A stretch of 64,000 bases of DNA from contig NZ_CP011803.1 in assembly GCF_001038625.1 (NCBI RefSeq), positions 62,001 to 126,000 of the forward strand, written 5' to 3'. Each line of letters begins with the position of its first letter. Position 1 is the first letter of the stretch. Position numbers and translations under genes: made by a program. Below the pieces are notes generated by a model, which saw only the letters and a list, made by a program, of their open reading frames with translations, was not told where the DNA came from and searched no databases. Shown here one piece after another: positions 34,323 to 44,692 of the stretch. This stretch comes from Clostridium carboxidivorans P7. GTDB taxonomy: Bacteria; Bacillota; Clostridia; Clostridiales; Clostridiaceae.

Positions 34323-34357
34323 GTAAGTAAAATTAAATGATTTTGTTAAATATTGTG

Positions 34358-34402
34358 AAAAGAACCTTTGAATACAGAGTATTCAAAGGTTCTTTTGTTA
34401 TA
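34358..34402 (+). terminator. Terminator of phoP-phoR
   Basis: An 18-bp perfect stem (34358-34375 with 34379-34396, 3-base loop) is followed by GTTATATTTTT. It separates phoR from the pst operon. Confidence 0.88.
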
Positions 34403-34438
34403 TTTTTAATAAAAGTGGTAAAAATAAATAAATTCCTT

Positions 34439-34480
34439 ATGTTAATTTTAATTAACCTATGTATAATAATGGGTTAACCT
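34439..34480 (+). promoter_or_regulatory. pstS promoter candidate
   Basis: TATAAT at 34462-34467 has no good -35 hexamer at the right distance, as expected for a promoter that needs an activator. Two TTAACCT copies lie exactly 22 bp apart (34452-34458 and 34474-34480), and GTTAATT precedes at 34441. Control by PhoP is inferred from the neighbours. Confidence 0.45.
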
Positions 34481-34555
34481 TGTAAAGTTATCATAGTATT
34501 CATAGGGAATAATTTAAAATTAATAAACGTTGAAAGTTTTAGGAGGTTCGTATTA

Positions 34556-35446
34556 ATGAAGAAAAAGAGTTTAAAAATTATAATAGCTGCATTAGCAGTT
34601 ACCATGGTAACAGGTGTATTTGCAGGATGTGGATCAAAAGAACAATCATCTTCAGGAGATACTAAAAAGGAAGTTTCAGGTTCAATAACATTGGCAGGAT
34701 CCACAGCACTTCAACCACTAGCTGATCAAGCAGGAAAAAAATTCACTGAAAAAAACTCTAAAGCTACTATTAATGTACAAGGTGGAGGTAGTGGTACTGG
34801 AATAAAATTAGTAGCTGAAGGCACTGCTGACATAGGAAACTCTGATATAACAGCAGAAGCAGCTAAATTAGATGCACAAAAGGCAAAAGAATTAGTTGAT
34901 CATAAAGTTTGTGCTATTGGTTTTGCAGTAGTTGTAAATAAAGAAGTTAAAGTTGATTCTTTAACAAAAGACCAGATACAAAAAATATTTACTGGTGAAA
35001 TCACTAACTGGAGCCAAGTTGGAGGAGACAACCTACCTATAAATGTAATTAATAGAGCAAAATCTTCTGGTACAAGAGCAACATTTAAAGATACAGTAAT
35101 GGGTGGAAAAGATGAAAAGGACGGACTAGGAACTACACAAGATTCAAACGGAAACGTTGAAAAAGGAATACAGTCTACAAAAGGTTCTATAAGCTATTTA
35201 GCATTATCATATTTAAGTGATAAAGTTAAAGAAAGTGTAAAACCATTAAAAATAGATGGAGTAGATGCAACTGAAGAAAATATAACTGCTGGAAAATATC
35301 CTTTCTGGTCATATGAGCATATGTATACAAAGGGAGAAGCTAAGGATTTATCAAAAGCATTTATTGATTACATGTTGAGCAGTGAAAATAGTGATTTAGT
35401 TAAAAAATTAGGATATATTCCAATGAGCGAAATTAAAAATAAATAA
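34556..35446 (+). CDS. pstS: Phosphate ABC transporter substrate-binding lipoprotein PstS
   Basis: The 296-residue protein has a lipoprotein signal (KKK, hydrophobic core, then VFAGC with the lipidated cysteine near residue 24). Phosphate-binding motifs are present: AGSTALQPL near the start of the mature part, GGGSGTG in the middle and RAKSSGTRATF. It captures phosphate outside the cell for PstCAB. The start ATG follows TAGGAGGTTC. It heads the pstS-C-A-B-phoU operon. Confidence 0.95.
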   Translation: MKKKSLKIIIAALAVTMVTGVFAGCGSKEQSSSGDTKKEVSGSITLAGSTALQPLADQAGKKFTEKNSKATINVQGGGSGTGIKLVAEGTADIGNSDITAEAAKLDAQKAKELVDHKVCAIGFAVVVNKEVKVDSLTKDQIQKIFTGEITNWSQVGGDNLPINVINRAKSSGTRATFKDTVMGGKDEKDGLGTTQDSNGNVEKGIQSTKGSISYLALSYLSDKVKESVKPLKIDGVDATEENITAGKYPFWSYEHMYTKGEAKDLSKAFIDYMLSSENSDLVKKLGYIPMSEIKNK

Positions 35447-35459
35447 AGTTTTTTATGGG

Positions 35460-35482
35460 GCTGGCTGTTAATCAGTCAGCCA
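35460..35482 (+). terminator. Attenuator-type hairpin between pstS and pstC
   Basis: GGCTGGCTG pairs with CAGTCAGCC around TTAAT; the tail is ATTAAATTAA, not a T-run. A partial terminator or mRNA-stabilising stem here would keep PstS in excess over the membrane subunits, a common arrangement. Confidence 0.6.
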
Positions 35483-35507
35483 TTAAATTAATATTGAGGT
35501 AGAGAGT

Positions 35508-36413
35508 ATGGAGAATAGTATAAAGAAAAGAACCTTTTGGAAAAAGTTAAAAACTGAATATTTAGGAAGAAGTTTTGCCATATTTTGTGGAATGTTAATA
35601 ATAATTTTAACTTTAAGTATAATAGGATTTGTAACTGTAAAGGGATTAAATACTTTTATAAAGCATGGATATTCATTAAAAGACTTTCTATTTACTGCAA
35701 ATTGGAATCCAGATAGTGAAAAACCTAAATTAGGAGCACTTATATTTATTGTAGGTTCTACTTTAGTATCCATAGGTGCAGTTATTTTGAGTGCACCGAT
35801 AAGTATTGCACTAGCAATTTTTATGAACTTCATTTCACCAAGAATGGGAAAGAAATTAGTTCAACCTGCATTAGAATTATTTGTAGGAATACCTTCAGTT
35901 GTTTATGGCTGGATAGGATTTAGTGTTTTACTACCTCTTATTAAAAAAGGTTTTGGAGGTATTGGATTTAGCTTAATAGCAGGTATTATAGTATTAAGTA
36001 TTATGATACTGCCAACTATAGCTAGTTTATCAGCAGATGCTGTTAGAGTTGTACCTAAGAGCTATTTAGAGGCATCCTATGGATTGGGTGCAACTAGATG
36101 GCAAACTATAAGCAAAGTTATATTACCAGCAGCCAAAAGTGGCATATTAACTTCAATAGTATTAGGACTTGCAAGAGCTTTTGGAGAAGCTTTAGCTGTT
36201 CAAATGGTTATAGGTAATTCAATTAAATTTCCTAAAAATTTAGTAAGTCCAACAGCTACTTTGACTAGTATTTTAACTATGGATATGGGAAATACAATAT
36301 CAGGAACAGCATGGAATGATGCGTTGTGGTCACTTGCTTTATTGCTTTTAGTTATATCATTTTTATTTATTTTACTAATAAGAGCCATTGGAAAAAGGAG
36401 TGAGCTTAAATAA
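35508..36413 (+). CDS. pstC: Phosphate ABC transporter permease PstC
   Basis: The 301-residue membrane protein has about six transmembrane helices. It carries the ABC-permease EAA loop (EASYGLGATRWQTISKVILPAAKSGI) and the PstC-typical PSVVYGWIGF segment. It forms the phosphate channel with PstA. The ATG follows TTGAGGTAGAGAG. Its stop codon is immediately followed by the pstA start. Confidence 0.95.
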   Translation: MENSIKKRTFWKKLKTEYLGRSFAIFCGMLIIILTLSIIGFVTVKGLNTFIKHGYSLKDFLFTANWNPDSEKPKLGALIFIVGSTLVSIGAVILSAPISIALAIFMNFISPRMGKKLVQPALELFVGIPSVVYGWIGFSVLLPLIKKGFGGIGFSLIAGIIVLSIMILPTIASLSADAVRVVPKSYLEASYGLGATRWQTISKVILPAAKSGILTSIVLGLARAFGEALAVQMVIGNSIKFPKNLVSPTATLTSILTMDMGNTISGTAWNDALWSLALLLLVISFLFILLIRAIGKRSELK

Positions 36414-37301
36414 ATGGATGCTAAGTTAAAAGATAAAATATGGACAGGAATTTTATATGTTGTATCTGGATTTGTAATATTACTTCTAATGGCCTTAATA
36501 GGATATATATTATATAAGGGCGGAAATTCATTAAATCCTTCTTTCTTGTTTGGAAAACCTAAAGTAGGTGAAGCTGGAGGTGGAATAGGTCCTCAGCTAT
36601 TTAATTCCTTCTACATGCTAGTAGTATCTTTAATAATAACTGTACCTTTTGGAGTAGGTGCGGGTATATATTTAGCAGAATATGCGAGAGAAGGATTTTT
36701 ATTAAATATAATAAGGTTATGTATTGAAACTATGGCTTCATTGCCTTCTATAGTAGTGGGTCTTTTTGGTCTTTTAGTGTTTGTTGGTATGACGAATTGG
36801 GGGTTTACACTTTTATCAGGAGCATTAGCTATAGCAGTGCTAAATCTGCCATCTTTAACAAGAGTTAGTGAAAATGCTATAGTAGCAGCTGGTAAATCTG
36901 TGAAGGAGGCAAGTCTTGGGCTTGGAGCAACTAAATGGCAAACTATAAAAAAAGTTATATTGCCTTCTGCCATTCCGCAAATCTTAACAGGAGTAATATT
37001 GGCATCAGGAAGAATATTTGGTGAAGCAGCAGCACTTTTGTATACTGCAGGTATGAGCGCACCAGTACTTCCATTTGATAGCTTTAGTTTAGTTGGAAAA
37101 ACATCTCCTTTTAGTGTAATGAGACCTGCAGAAACATTAGCAGTATACATTTGGAAGCTTAATTCTGAGGGGATGGTACCAGATGCATCAGCTATAGCAA
37201 ATAAAGCATCAGCAGTGCTTATAATAATGGTTTTGTTATTTAATTTAACTGCTAGAATATTAGGAAAAAAAATATATGAATCTTATGCTGGTAAAAAATA
37301 A
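36414..37301 (+). CDS. pstA: Phosphate ABC transporter permease PstA
   Basis: The 295-residue membrane protein has about six helices and the EAA loop (EASLGLGATKWQTIKKVILPSAIPQI). PSIVVGLFGL and the AALLYTAGMSAP segment are typical of PstA. It begins directly at the end of pstC, with AAAGGAGTGAG inside pstC as ribosome-binding site, so the two are translationally coupled. Confidence 0.95.
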   Translation: MDAKLKDKIWTGILYVVSGFVILLLMALIGYILYKGGNSLNPSFLFGKPKVGEAGGGIGPQLFNSFYMLVVSLIITVPFGVGAGIYLAEYAREGFLLNIIRLCIETMASLPSIVVGLFGLLVFVGMTNWGFTLLSGALAIAVLNLPSLTRVSENAIVAAGKSVKEASLGLGATKWQTIKKVILPSAIPQILTGVILASGRIFGEAAALLYTAGMSAPVLPFDSFSLVGKTSPFSVMRPAETLAVYIWKLNSEGMVPDASAIANKASAVLIIMVLLFNLTARILGKKIYESYAGKK

Positions 37302-37313
37302 GGAGGAAGCTAA

Positions 37314-38063
37314 ATGGGTATAATACAAACTAAGGCACTTGATTTATACTATGGAAGTACTCAAGCCTTGAAGAAAATAAATTTAGATGTAGAAAAAAAT
37401 GCAGTTACAGCATTAATAGGTCCATCAGGTTGTGGTAAGTCTACCTTTTTAAGAACTTTAAATAGAATGAACGATTTAATAGACTCTGTAAAAATAGAGG
37501 GAGAAGTACTATTTGAAGGTAAGAATATATATAAGGATTATGATGAAATAGATCTTAGAAAAAGAGTAGGAATGGTTTTTCAAAAGGCTAATCCTTTCCC
37601 AATGTCTATATATGACAATATAGTATATGGACCCAAGATACATGGAGTAAAGGATAAAAGTAAATTAGATGAATTGGTTGAAAGTAGTTTAAAAGGTGCT
37701 GTACTTTGGGATGAAGTAAAAGATAGATTAAATAAAAGTGCATTAGGACTTTCTGGTGGTCAACAGCAGAGGTTGTGCATTGCAAGAACGCTAGCAGTAG
37801 AGCCAGAGGTATTACTTATGGATGAGCCAACTTCTGCATTAGATCCAATATCTACATTGAAAATAGAAGAGCTTATGGATGAGTTGAAGAAAAAGTATAC
37901 TATAATTATAGTTACGCATAATATGCAGCAGGCAGGAAGAATATCAGATTATACAGCATTTTTTCTTAATGGAGAGATAGTTGAAAATGGAAAAACTGAA
38001 AGTATTTTTTATAAACCTCAGGATAAAAGAACAGAAGATTATATAACGGGAAGATTTGGTTAA
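37314..38063 (+). CDS. pstB: Phosphate ABC transporter ATP-binding protein PstB
   Basis: The 249-residue ABC ATPase has Walker [10 protein letters not shown], the PstB-specific [12 protein letters not shown]-loop [18 protein letters not shown] signature [16 protein letters not shown] and Walker [14 protein letters not shown]. It powers PstCA. The ATG follows AAGGAGGAAGC, 12 bp after pstA. Confidence 0.97.
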   Translation: MGIIQTKALDLYYGSTQALKKINLDVEKNAVTALIGPSGCGKSTFLRTLNRMNDLIDSVKIEGEVLFEGKNIYKDYDEIDLRKRVGMVFQKANPFPMSIYDNIVYGPKIHGVKDKSKLDELVESSLKGAVLWDEVKDRLNKSALGLSGGQQQRLCIARTLAVEPEVLLMDEPTSALDPISTLKIEELMDELKKKYTIIIVTHNMQQAGRISDYTAFFLNGEIVENGKTESIFYKPQDKRTEDYITGRFG

Positions 38064-38129
38064 AATTATATATAGATAAAAGTATATAAAATAATAATAT
38101 AAACTTAATTTAAATAGAGGTGAGTATGA

Positions 38130-38786
38130 ATGACTAGGACCGGATTTGATATTGCTTTAAAAGAACTTCATAATGATTTATTAAGAATGGGAAGCATAGT
38201 TGAAAAACAGATACATCAGTGTATAGAATCATTAGTTAATAAAGATGTTGAATTAGCAGATAACATAATAAAGAACGATGATTTGGTAGATGATCTTCAA
38301 AAGGAAATAGAAAATAAATGCATAAGATTAATAGCTAAAGAACAACCTTTGGCTATAGATTTAAGAACTATTTTTACAACTACTAAGTTAGTAACAGATC
38401 TTGAAAGAATGGCAGATTATGCAGTAGACATAGCAAAAATAACAAAAAGACTTAAAAATGAACAGTATGTTAAGGAACTTATAGATATTCCTAAAATGTC
38501 AGAGATAGTTAAGAAGATGATAAGAAGTGGGTTAGATGCTTATGTAGCTGCAGATGTGGATAAGGCCTATGAAGTGTGTAAAATGGATGATGAAATAGAT
38601 AACTTATATAAAAATGTTTTTACTGAAATGCTAACTATAATGGCAAACAATAATCAAAATATAAATCAAATAACCCAACTTTTATTTGTGTGTAAATATT
38701 TAGAAAGAGTTGGCGATCATGTGACTAATATATGTGAATGGACTATATATTTAGTTACAGGAGAATTAAAAGATTTAAATGAATAA
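38130..38786 (+). CDS. phoU: Phosphate signalling protein PhoU
   Basis: The 218-residue helical protein has two PhoU three-helix repeats, each with an E/D-x3-D metal-contact pattern (ATTKLVTDLERMADYAVDIAK near residues 88-110 and CKYLERVGDHVTNICEW near 190). It links Pst activity to PhoR and keeps the response off when phosphate is ample. It is the last gene of the pst operon and is followed by a strong terminator. ATG 38130 follows GAGGTGAGT; an out-of-frame ATG at 38126 stops at once. Confidence 0.95.
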   Translation: MTRTGFDIALKELHNDLLRMGSIVEKQIHQCIESLVNKDVELADNIIKNDDLVDDLQKEIENKCIRLIAKEQPLAIDLRTIFTTTKLVTDLERMADYAVDIAKITKRLKNEQYVKELIDIPKMSEIVKKMIRSGLDAYVAADVDKAYEVCKMDDEIDNLYKNVFTEMLTIMANNNQNINQITQLLFVCKYLERVGDHVTNICEWTIYLVTGELKDLNE

Positions 38787-38856
38787 AACATTTTGAATTT
38801 TATAGAAAAATGAACCTTTGAAAATGATTACATGAATTATGATTTCTATAATATTA

Positions 38857-38898
38857 GGATGCCAGCATATGGATTGATATGCTGGCATCCATTTTTTT
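38857..38898 (+). terminator. Terminator of the pst-phoU operon
   Basis: A 14-bp perfect stem (38857-38870 with 38877-38890) with a 6-base loop is followed by seven T. Confidence 0.95.
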
Positions 38899-39118
38899 GA
38901 AATTTATTTTTTTGTTAAAGTGTGATTTGCGCTTGTTTAAATATTTACTTATAATTAGTAAATAGAAACTAGAAGCATAAAGAAGAAAAAAGCATAATAA
39001 TGTAATATAATGTAGAAAGAATATTTGAAATAAATTTATACAAACACTGTATAAAAGAGTTATTGAGTAAAATATATGTTAATTTTCTGTTTTATTTTTG
39101 CAAAATCTATGGTATACT
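38899..39118 (+). promoter_or_regulatory. AT-rich gap with promoter of the DUF47-pit operon
   Basis: The gap between phoU and the DUF47 gene is A/T-rich and has no coding potential that I can see. Near its end TGGTATACT (39110-39118) is a TG-extended -10 element; no convincing -35 precedes it. Single TGTTAA sequences occur near 38911 and 39077, but without the 5-bp direct-repeat arrangement of a Pho box. Confidence 0.5.
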
Positions 39119-39164
39119 TTATAAGGTCGAAAATTTATACTTTTACATTCAGGAGGGATAAAGA

Positions 39165-39788
39165 TTGTTTAGTTTGACTCCAAAAGAAGACAAATTTTTC
39201 GAATTTTTCGTAGAAACTGCTAATATAGCTTATAAAGCATCAAATATGTTGGTAGAGTTTCTAAAGGATCTTGACAATTCAGAGGAAAATTTAAAAAAAC
39301 TTAAAGAGGTGGAACACGAAGGAGATAGAAAACAACATCAAATACTTGAACAACTTAATAAAACATTTATAACACCCTTTGACAGAGAAGATATTTACAT
39401 AATAGCAAAGGATATGGACGATATTATAGATCTAATAGAGTCTGCTGCAAGTAGATTTGTTATGCTAAACGTGAATAATACCACAAAGGAAGCAATTATA
39501 TTAGGTGATATGATTGCAGCAAGTTGTAAAGAAATTATTACTCTCATGGAAGAATTGAAAAATATGAAAACCAGTAAATATCTAAATAAAAAAATTATAG
39601 AAATTAATAGAATTGAAGAAGAAGGAGACAGAGTTTCAAGAAGAGCTATTGGTGATCTCTTCAGATCAAATATTGAAGTTATTGAAGTGATTAAATGGAG
39701 AGAAATTTATCAGTATTTAGAGGATACTTTAGATGCTTGTGAAGACATAGCTAATGTAATTGAAGGAGTAGTAATGAAAAATGCTTAG
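39165..39788 (+). CDS. DUF47 family PhoU-like protein (Pit accessory, YkaA type)
   Basis: The 207-residue helical protein is of the DUF47/TIGR00153 family. It has the PhoU-like E/D motifs (KLKEVEHEGDRKQHQI, REDIYIIAKDMDDIIDLIE). Such genes are usually paired with a PiT transporter and are thought to regulate it. The end overlaps the pit gene by 8 bp, which supports coupled synthesis. The start is TTG after a perfect AGGAGGGAT at the right spacing, giving MFSLTPKED. Confidence 0.9.
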   Translation: MFSLTPKEDKFFEFFVETANIAYKASNMLVEFLKDLDNSEENLKKLKEVEHEGDRKQHQILEQLNKTFITPFDREDIYIIAKDMDDIIDLIESAASRFVMLNVNNTTKEAIILGDMIAASCKEIITLMEELKNMKTSKYLNKKIIEINRIEEEGDRVSRRAIGDLFRSNIEVIEVIKWREIYQYLEDTLDACEDIANVIEGVVMKNA

Positions 39789-40785
39789 TAGTACTTTTGT
39801 TTTGATATGTATTATAGTTGTTACTGCTTTAATTTTTGATTTTATTAATGGCTTTCATGATAGCGCCAATGCTATAGCATGTTCTGTATCTACTAGGGTA
39901 TTAACCCTAAAACAAGCGGTTGTAATGTCAGCTGTATTAAATTTTATTGGAGCCTTTGTTAGTGAAGGGGTTGCTAAAACTATAGGTAGTGGTATTGTAG
40001 ATCCAAATCATATATCACAAACTGTAATTGTAGCTGCTTTGATCGGTGCAATAGTATGGAATATAATAACATGGTATTTTGGAATTCCAAGTAGTTCTTC
40101 ACATGCTCTTATAGGAGGATTAATTGGATCTGCAATGGTTTTTCAATGGTCTTTCGGTATAGTTAATTGGTCAAACTTATTTTGGAAAGTTATAATATGG
40201 ATTTTTTTATCGCCAATGATAGGATTTGTTATAGGATTTGTAGTTATGACTATTATGAATAATGTTTTAAAGATGATGGAAGCAAGACCTTCATCTGTTA
40301 CTAAAGTTTTTTCCAAGGCTCAAATATGCTCAGGAGCGTTTATAGCTTTTAATCATGGCTGTAATGATTCTCAAAAATCTATGGGAATTATTACGATGGC
40401 ACTTATAAGTGGTAATTTTATAACACAGTTTGAAATACCAAATTGGGTAAAGATTTGCTGTGCTTTAGCTATGGCGTTAGGTACAAGTCTCGGAGGAAAA
40501 AAGATTATTAAAACCATGGGTACAGGTATGACCAAACTTGCTCCTATTAATGGATTTACAGCTGAAATGAGTGCATCAACAGTAATGATGACTGCAACTT
40601 TGTTAAAGGCACCAGTAAGTACAACTCATATAATCACTGGTTCTATAATGGGTGTTGGTGCATCTAAAAGATTTTCTGCAGTAAAGTGGGTTATAGCCAA
40701 AGATATTGTAACTGCCTGGGTGATTACTATACCGGCAAGTGCTGTAATTGCAGCTTTAGCAATGTTTTTAATAAAATTACTTTAA
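39781..40785 (+). CDS. pit: PiT family inorganic phosphate transporter
   Basis: The 334-residue membrane protein has the two inverted PiT signature motifs, GFHDSANAIA near the N-terminus and FNHGCNDSQKSMG in the second half. It has about ten hydrophobic helices and a central cytoplasmic loop. It imports phosphate (as metal phosphate, with cation symport) with low affinity, complementing the Pst importer just upstream. It is translationally coupled to the DUF47 gene. Confidence 0.94.
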   Translation: MLSSTFVLICIIVVTALIFDFINGFHDSANAIACSVSTRVLTLKQAVVMSAVLNFIGAFVSEGVAKTIGSGIVDPNHISQTVIVAALIGAIVWNIITWYFGIPSSSSHALIGGLIGSAMVFQWSFGIVNWSNLFWKVIIWIFLSPMIGFVIGFVVMTIMNNVLKMMEARPSSVTKVFSKAQICSGAFIAFNHGCNDSQKSMGIITMALISGNFITQFEIPNWVKICCALAMALGTSLGGKKIIKTMGTGMTKLAPINGFTAEMSASTVMMTATLLKAPVSTTHIITGSIMGVGASKRFSAVKWVIAKDIVTAWVITIPASAVIAALAMFLIKLL

Positions 40786-40795
40786 AATGTGATTT

Positions 40796-40824
40796 ACCCT
40801 TCTTAAATATGAAGGGTTTTTTTG
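40796..40824 (+). terminator. Terminator of the DUF47-pit operon
   Basis: ACCCTTC pairs with GAAGGGT, followed by seven T. Confidence 0.88.
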
Positions 40825-40951
40825 TTCCCTTAAACAATAAAGCTAATACGTTGACTAAATAAACATATTAAGGTAATATTACTAAATGGATATTTTTTTA
40901 GTAACAGAGCCATATTGCGAGATGTCTATAGGTCAAAAAGGAGTTGTATAT

Positions 40952-42286
40952 ATGAAAAATCAAATAGCATTAGTAGAACCGGGAAGTATTGCAGAAGAAA
41001 TGGGAATAGAAGTAGGAGACTATTTATTAAGCATTAATGGCAAAATTGTTAAGGATATTATAGATTACAGATTTCTTATGTGTGATGAATATATTAATGT
41101 AGAAATAGAAAAGAAGTCTGGAGAGATATGGGAATTAGAGATAGAAAAAGAGTATGATGAAAAGCTAGGAATACAATTTGCAGAGGCTATTTTAGATAAA
41201 CCTAAAAGTTGTCATAATAATTGTATATTTTGCTTTATAGATCAATTGCCTAATGGTATGAGAGAAACTCTTTATTTTAAAGATGATGATTCAAGGCTTG
41301 CTTTTTTGCAAGGTAACTTTATAACATTGACTAATATGAAGGAAGAAGATATAGACAGGATAATTCAATATAAAATTAGTCCAATAAATGTATCTGTTCA
41401 TACAACAAACTCTGAGCTTAGAATTAAAATGATTAACAATAGGTTTGCAGGAAATGTTTATGATAGATTAAAAAGACTATCTGAAGCAGGTATAAAAATG
41501 AATTGCCAAGTGGTGTCTTGTCCAGGAATAAATAATGGAGAAGAACTGCAAAAAACCATAGAAGATCTATATAAACTGTATCCACAAATTGAAAATTTAG
41601 CAGTAGTTCCAGTAGGTGTTACAAAGTATAGAGAAGGATTATATGAACTTAAACTATATGATAAAAAAACATCACAAGAGGAATTAGATAGAATTTCTGA
41701 AATTCAAAAGAAGTATATAAAAGAAATAGGATCTCCATTTGTAAGATTATCAGATGAATTTTACGTTCTAGCAGAAAGGGATGTTCCTTCGTCAGACTTT
41801 TACGATGGCTTTGAACAGCTGGAAGATGGAATAGGCATGATAAGAGTTTTTAGAGATACTATTGAAAGTTCTTTAAAAAATTTGAAGAAAGATATAAAGG
41901 GTTCTTTTACTGTTATTACAGGAGTTTCTGCTTATGAAGAAATAGTTAAGGGTACTCAAAAAATATGCAATGTTAATAATAAAATTAATATAAAGGTTGA
42001 AAAGATAATTAATGATTTTTTTGGCCATACTATAACTGTAGCAGGACTTGTAACTGGTGGAGATATAATCCAGCAGTTAAAGGAAGTAGAGATAGGAGAG
42101 TATATTATAATTCCTAATGTTATGCTGAGAAAAGGATATGAACTTGCCTCAAATAATGAAAAAGTATTTTTGGATGATGTTACTATAGAACAATTAGGAA
42201 AGGCTTTAAAGAGAAAAGTTATCATATGTGACTTCACAGGAGAGGATTTAATAAATATAATAAATGATCATTGTAAGGAGGAATAA
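40952..42286 (+). CDS. PDZ-domain radical-SAM-like protein, DUF512 family
   Basis: The 444-residue protein starts with a PDZ-like domain ([25 protein letters not shown] in outline). It then has a radical-SAM-type cysteine cluster CHNNCIFCF (Cx3Cx2C) near residue 90, followed by [14 protein letters not shown], and the C-terminal DUF512 domain ([21 protein letters not shown]). The reaction is unknown; the family is widespread in Clostridia and cyanobacteria. The frame extends to 40886, but AAAAGGAGTTG at 40937-40947 fits ATG 40952. der follows after 2 bp, so they share an operon with gpsA. Confidence 0.87.
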   Translation: MKNQIALVEPGSIAEEMGIEVGDYLLSINGKIVKDIIDYRFLMCDEYINVEIEKKSGEIWELEIEKEYDEKLGIQFAEAILDKPKSCHNNCIFCFIDQLPNGMRETLYFKDDDSRLAFLQGNFITLTNMKEEDIDRIIQYKISPINVSVHTTNSELRIKMINNRFAGNVYDRLKRLSEAGIKMNCQVVSCPGINNGEELQKTIEDLYKLYPQIENLAVVPVGVTKYREGLYELKLYDKKTSQEELDRISEIQKKYIKEIGSPFVRLSDEFYVLAERDVPSSDFYDGFEQLEDGIGMIRVFRDTIESSLKNLKKDIKGSFTVITGVSAYEEIVKGTQKICNVNNKINIKVEKIINDFFGHTITVAGLVTGGDIIQQLKEVEIGEYIIIPNVMLRKGYELASNNEKVFLDDVTIEQLGKALKRKVIICDFTGEDLINIINDHCKEE

Positions 42287-42288
42287 AA

Positions 42289-43605
42289 ATGGGAAAACCA
42301 ATAGTAGCGATAGTAGGAAGACCTAATGTAGGAAAATCTACATTGTTTAATAAAATGGCTGGAAAGAGAATATCTATAGTTCAAGATACACCAGGTGTTA
42401 CTAGGGACAGAATATATGCAGAGGCTGAGTGGCTTAAGTATAATTTTACTATAATTGATACAGGTGGTATAGAACCTGAAAATAGTGATATAATAATTTC
42501 TCAAATGAGAAGACAGGCAACAATGGCAGTTGAAACTGCAAATGTCATAGTATTTATAGTAGATGGTAAACAAGGACTTACAGATGCTGATAAAGAAGTA
42601 GCTCAAATGCTTAGAAAAAGTAAAAAACCTGTAGTACTTGTAGTTAACAAAATAGATAGTCTAAAAGATGAAGATAATGCATATGAATTTTATAATTTAG
42701 GAATAGGAGAGCCTATTGCTATATCAGCTTCACAAGCACTTGGACTTGGAGATATGCTAGATAAAGTTGTATCATATTTTGATGATGACAAATTAGATGA
42801 TGAAGATGATGAGTATATAAAGATAGCATTTGTAGGAAAACCTAATGTAGGAAAGTCATCTCTTATCAACAAGCTTTTAGGAGAAGATAGGGTTATAGTA
42901 AGCGAGATACCTGGAACTACTAGGGATGCTATTGACAGCTATTTAGAAACAGAACAAGGCAAATTCACTCTTATTGATACAGCAGGTCTTAGAAGAAAAA
43001 GCAAGGTAAAGGAAGAAATTGAAAGATACAGTGTAATAAGAACTTATACAGCCATAGAAAGAGCAGATGTTTGTATACTTATGTTAGATGCTACTCACGG
43101 TATAACAGATCAAGATGAGAAAATAATAGGTTATGCTCATGAAATGAGTAAAGCTATTATGGTTATAGTAAATAAGTGGGATTTGGTTGAAAAGGATACA
43201 AATACCATGAATGCTTTTAAAAAGCAAATAGGAATGAATCTTTCATTTATGTCTTATGCTCCATATCTATTTATATCTGCAAAAACAGGACAGAGAGTTC
43301 AAAAAGTGTTAGATATGGTTAAGGAGTGCTATTCTAATTACTCTAAGAAAATAAAAACAGGTGTATTAAATGATGTAATAAGTAAAGCTGTAATGATGAA
43401 AGAACCTCCTATAGTGGGGACAAAAAGATTAAAGATATATTATGTTACACAAATAGGTACAAAAGCACCTACTTTTGTATTCTTTGTAAATGATCCATCA
43501 TGTATTCATTTTTCCTATGAGAGATATATTGAAAATCAATTAAGGGAAAATTTTGATTTTACAGGTACAGGTATAAAGCTGCAGTTTAGGGAAAGGAAGG
43601 AATAA
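42289..43605 (+). CDS. der: Ribosome-assembly GTPase Der (EngA)
   Basis: The 438-residue protein has two tandem GTPase domains, each with GRPNVGKST or GKPNVGKSS as P-loop, DTPGVTRDR or EIPGTTRDA, and NKID or NKWD. A C-terminal KH-like domain follows. It acts in 50S subunit assembly. It starts 2 bp after the DUF512 gene, with TAAGGAGGAA as ribosome-binding site, and gpsA begins 2 bp after its end. Confidence 0.97.
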   Translation: MGKPIVAIVGRPNVGKSTLFNKMAGKRISIVQDTPGVTRDRIYAEAEWLKYNFTIIDTGGIEPENSDIIISQMRRQATMAVETANVIVFIVDGKQGLTDADKEVAQMLRKSKKPVVLVVNKIDSLKDEDNAYEFYNLGIGEPIAISASQALGLGDMLDKVVSYFDDDKLDDEDDEYIKIAFVGKPNVGKSSLINKLLGEDRVIVSEIPGTTRDAIDSYLETEQGKFTLIDTAGLRRKSKVKEEIERYSVIRTYTAIERADVCILMLDATHGITDQDEKIIGYAHEMSKAIMVIVNKWDLVEKDTNTMNAFKKQIGMNLSFMSYAPYLFISAKTGQRVQKVLDMVKECYSNYSKKIKTGVLNDVISKAVMMKEPPIVGTKRLKIYYVTQIGTKAPTFVFFVNDPSCIHFSYERYIENQLRENFDFTGTGIKLQFRERKE

Positions 43606-43607
43606 AT

Positions 43608-44606
43608 ATGAGTTCTAAAGTTGCTTTTTTAGGTGGAGGAAGTTTTGGAACAGCGTTATCTATAATGCTAGCTAAAAAGGGAACTAAGGTTAAAGTTTGG
43701 GATAGAAATAAAAGTGTAGTAGATGATATTAATATCAAGAAAGAAAATATAAAATATTTGCATGGAGCAGTTATACCTGTTGGTGTAGAAGCTTCAGAAA
43801 ATATGGAGGAAGTAATAAAAGATAGTGATTACATAGTAATTTCAGTTCCATCTCATGTGGTAAGAACAATATCTAGAGAAGTGGCAAAGTTTATTAATAA
43901 AGATCAAATAGTAATAAGTATAGCTAAAGGAATTGAAGAAAAGACTGGTAAGAGACTTTCACAAGTTATAAAAGAAGAACTACCGTTAAATCATATAGTT
44001 ATTTTATCAGGACCAAGCCATGCTGAAGAGGTAGCTCAAGACATACCAACTACTGTAGTTGCTGCTTCAGAAGATATAAAGTTTGCAGAGAATGTGCAGG
44101 ATTTATTTATGACAAATAAATTTAGAGTTTACACTAATGATGATTTAATAGGAGTTGAAATAGGTGGTGCTGTTAAGAATATTATAGCACTAGCAGCAGG
44201 AATATCTGATGGTGTTGGATATGGTGACAACACAAAAGCTGCACTTATGACAAGAGGTATGAGTGAAATAATAAGAATTGGATTAGCTTTAGGTGGAAGA
44301 AGAGAAACTTTTTCAGGACTTACGGGTATAGGAGACCTTATAGTTACATGTACTAGTATGCACAGCAGAAATAGAAGAGCTGGTATACTTATAGGAAAAG
44401 GAACTGCTCCAGAAGAAGCTACAGAACAAATAGGAATGGTTGTAGAAGGTATAAAGGCCTGTAGGGCATTTTATGATTTAAAAGAAAAATTAGGAGTTTC
44501 TATGCCTATAACAGATGTTTTATATAAGGTACTTTTTGAAGGTAAAGATGTTAAGTATGGGGTTTATGAATTGATGACCAGAGATAAGAAAGAAGAAGTT
44601 TATTAA
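43608..44606 (+). CDS. gpsA: Glycerol-3-phosphate dehydrogenase [NAD(P)+]
   Basis: The 332-residue enzyme has the Rossmann motif GGGSFGTAL, the catalytic lysine region [17 protein letters not shown] and the C-terminal [17 protein letters not shown]. It makes sn-glycerol-3-phosphate for phospholipid synthesis. der-gpsA-spoIVA order is also found in B. subtilis (engA-gpsA, then spoIVA nearby). The ATG follows GGAAAGGAAGG. Confidence 0.97.
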   Translation: MSSKVAFLGGGSFGTALSIMLAKKGTKVKVWDRNKSVVDDINIKKENIKYLHGAVIPVGVEASENMEEVIKDSDYIVISVPSHVVRTISREVAKFINKDQIVISIAKGIEEKTGKRLSQVIKEELPLNHIVILSGPSHAEEVAQDIPTTVVAASEDIKFAENVQDLFMTNKFRVYTNDDLIGVEIGGAVKNIIALAAGISDGVGYGDNTKAALMTRGMSEIIRIGLALGGRRETFSGLTGIGDLIVTCTSMHSRNRRAGILIGKGTAPEEATEQIGMVVEGIKACRAFYDLKEKLGVSMPITDVLYKVLFEGKDVKYGVYELMTRDKKEEVY

Positions 44607-44692
44607 ACAGTATAATTTTTATATTTAGTAATAAGTTGCCTCTCATTTTAATATATATATATTGTTAATATTAGAATATTGGGGGGTATACT

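Noticed and set aside
36611..37150. 179-residue minus-strand frame opposite pstA
   Set aside because: It is the antisense shadow of a well-supported membrane protein gene and has no ribosome-binding site.
44607..44692. Sigma-E promoter for spoIVA
   Set aside because: TTATATT and CATTTTAA elements exist, but their spacing does not fit; the promoter may overlap gpsA or use a weaker match.
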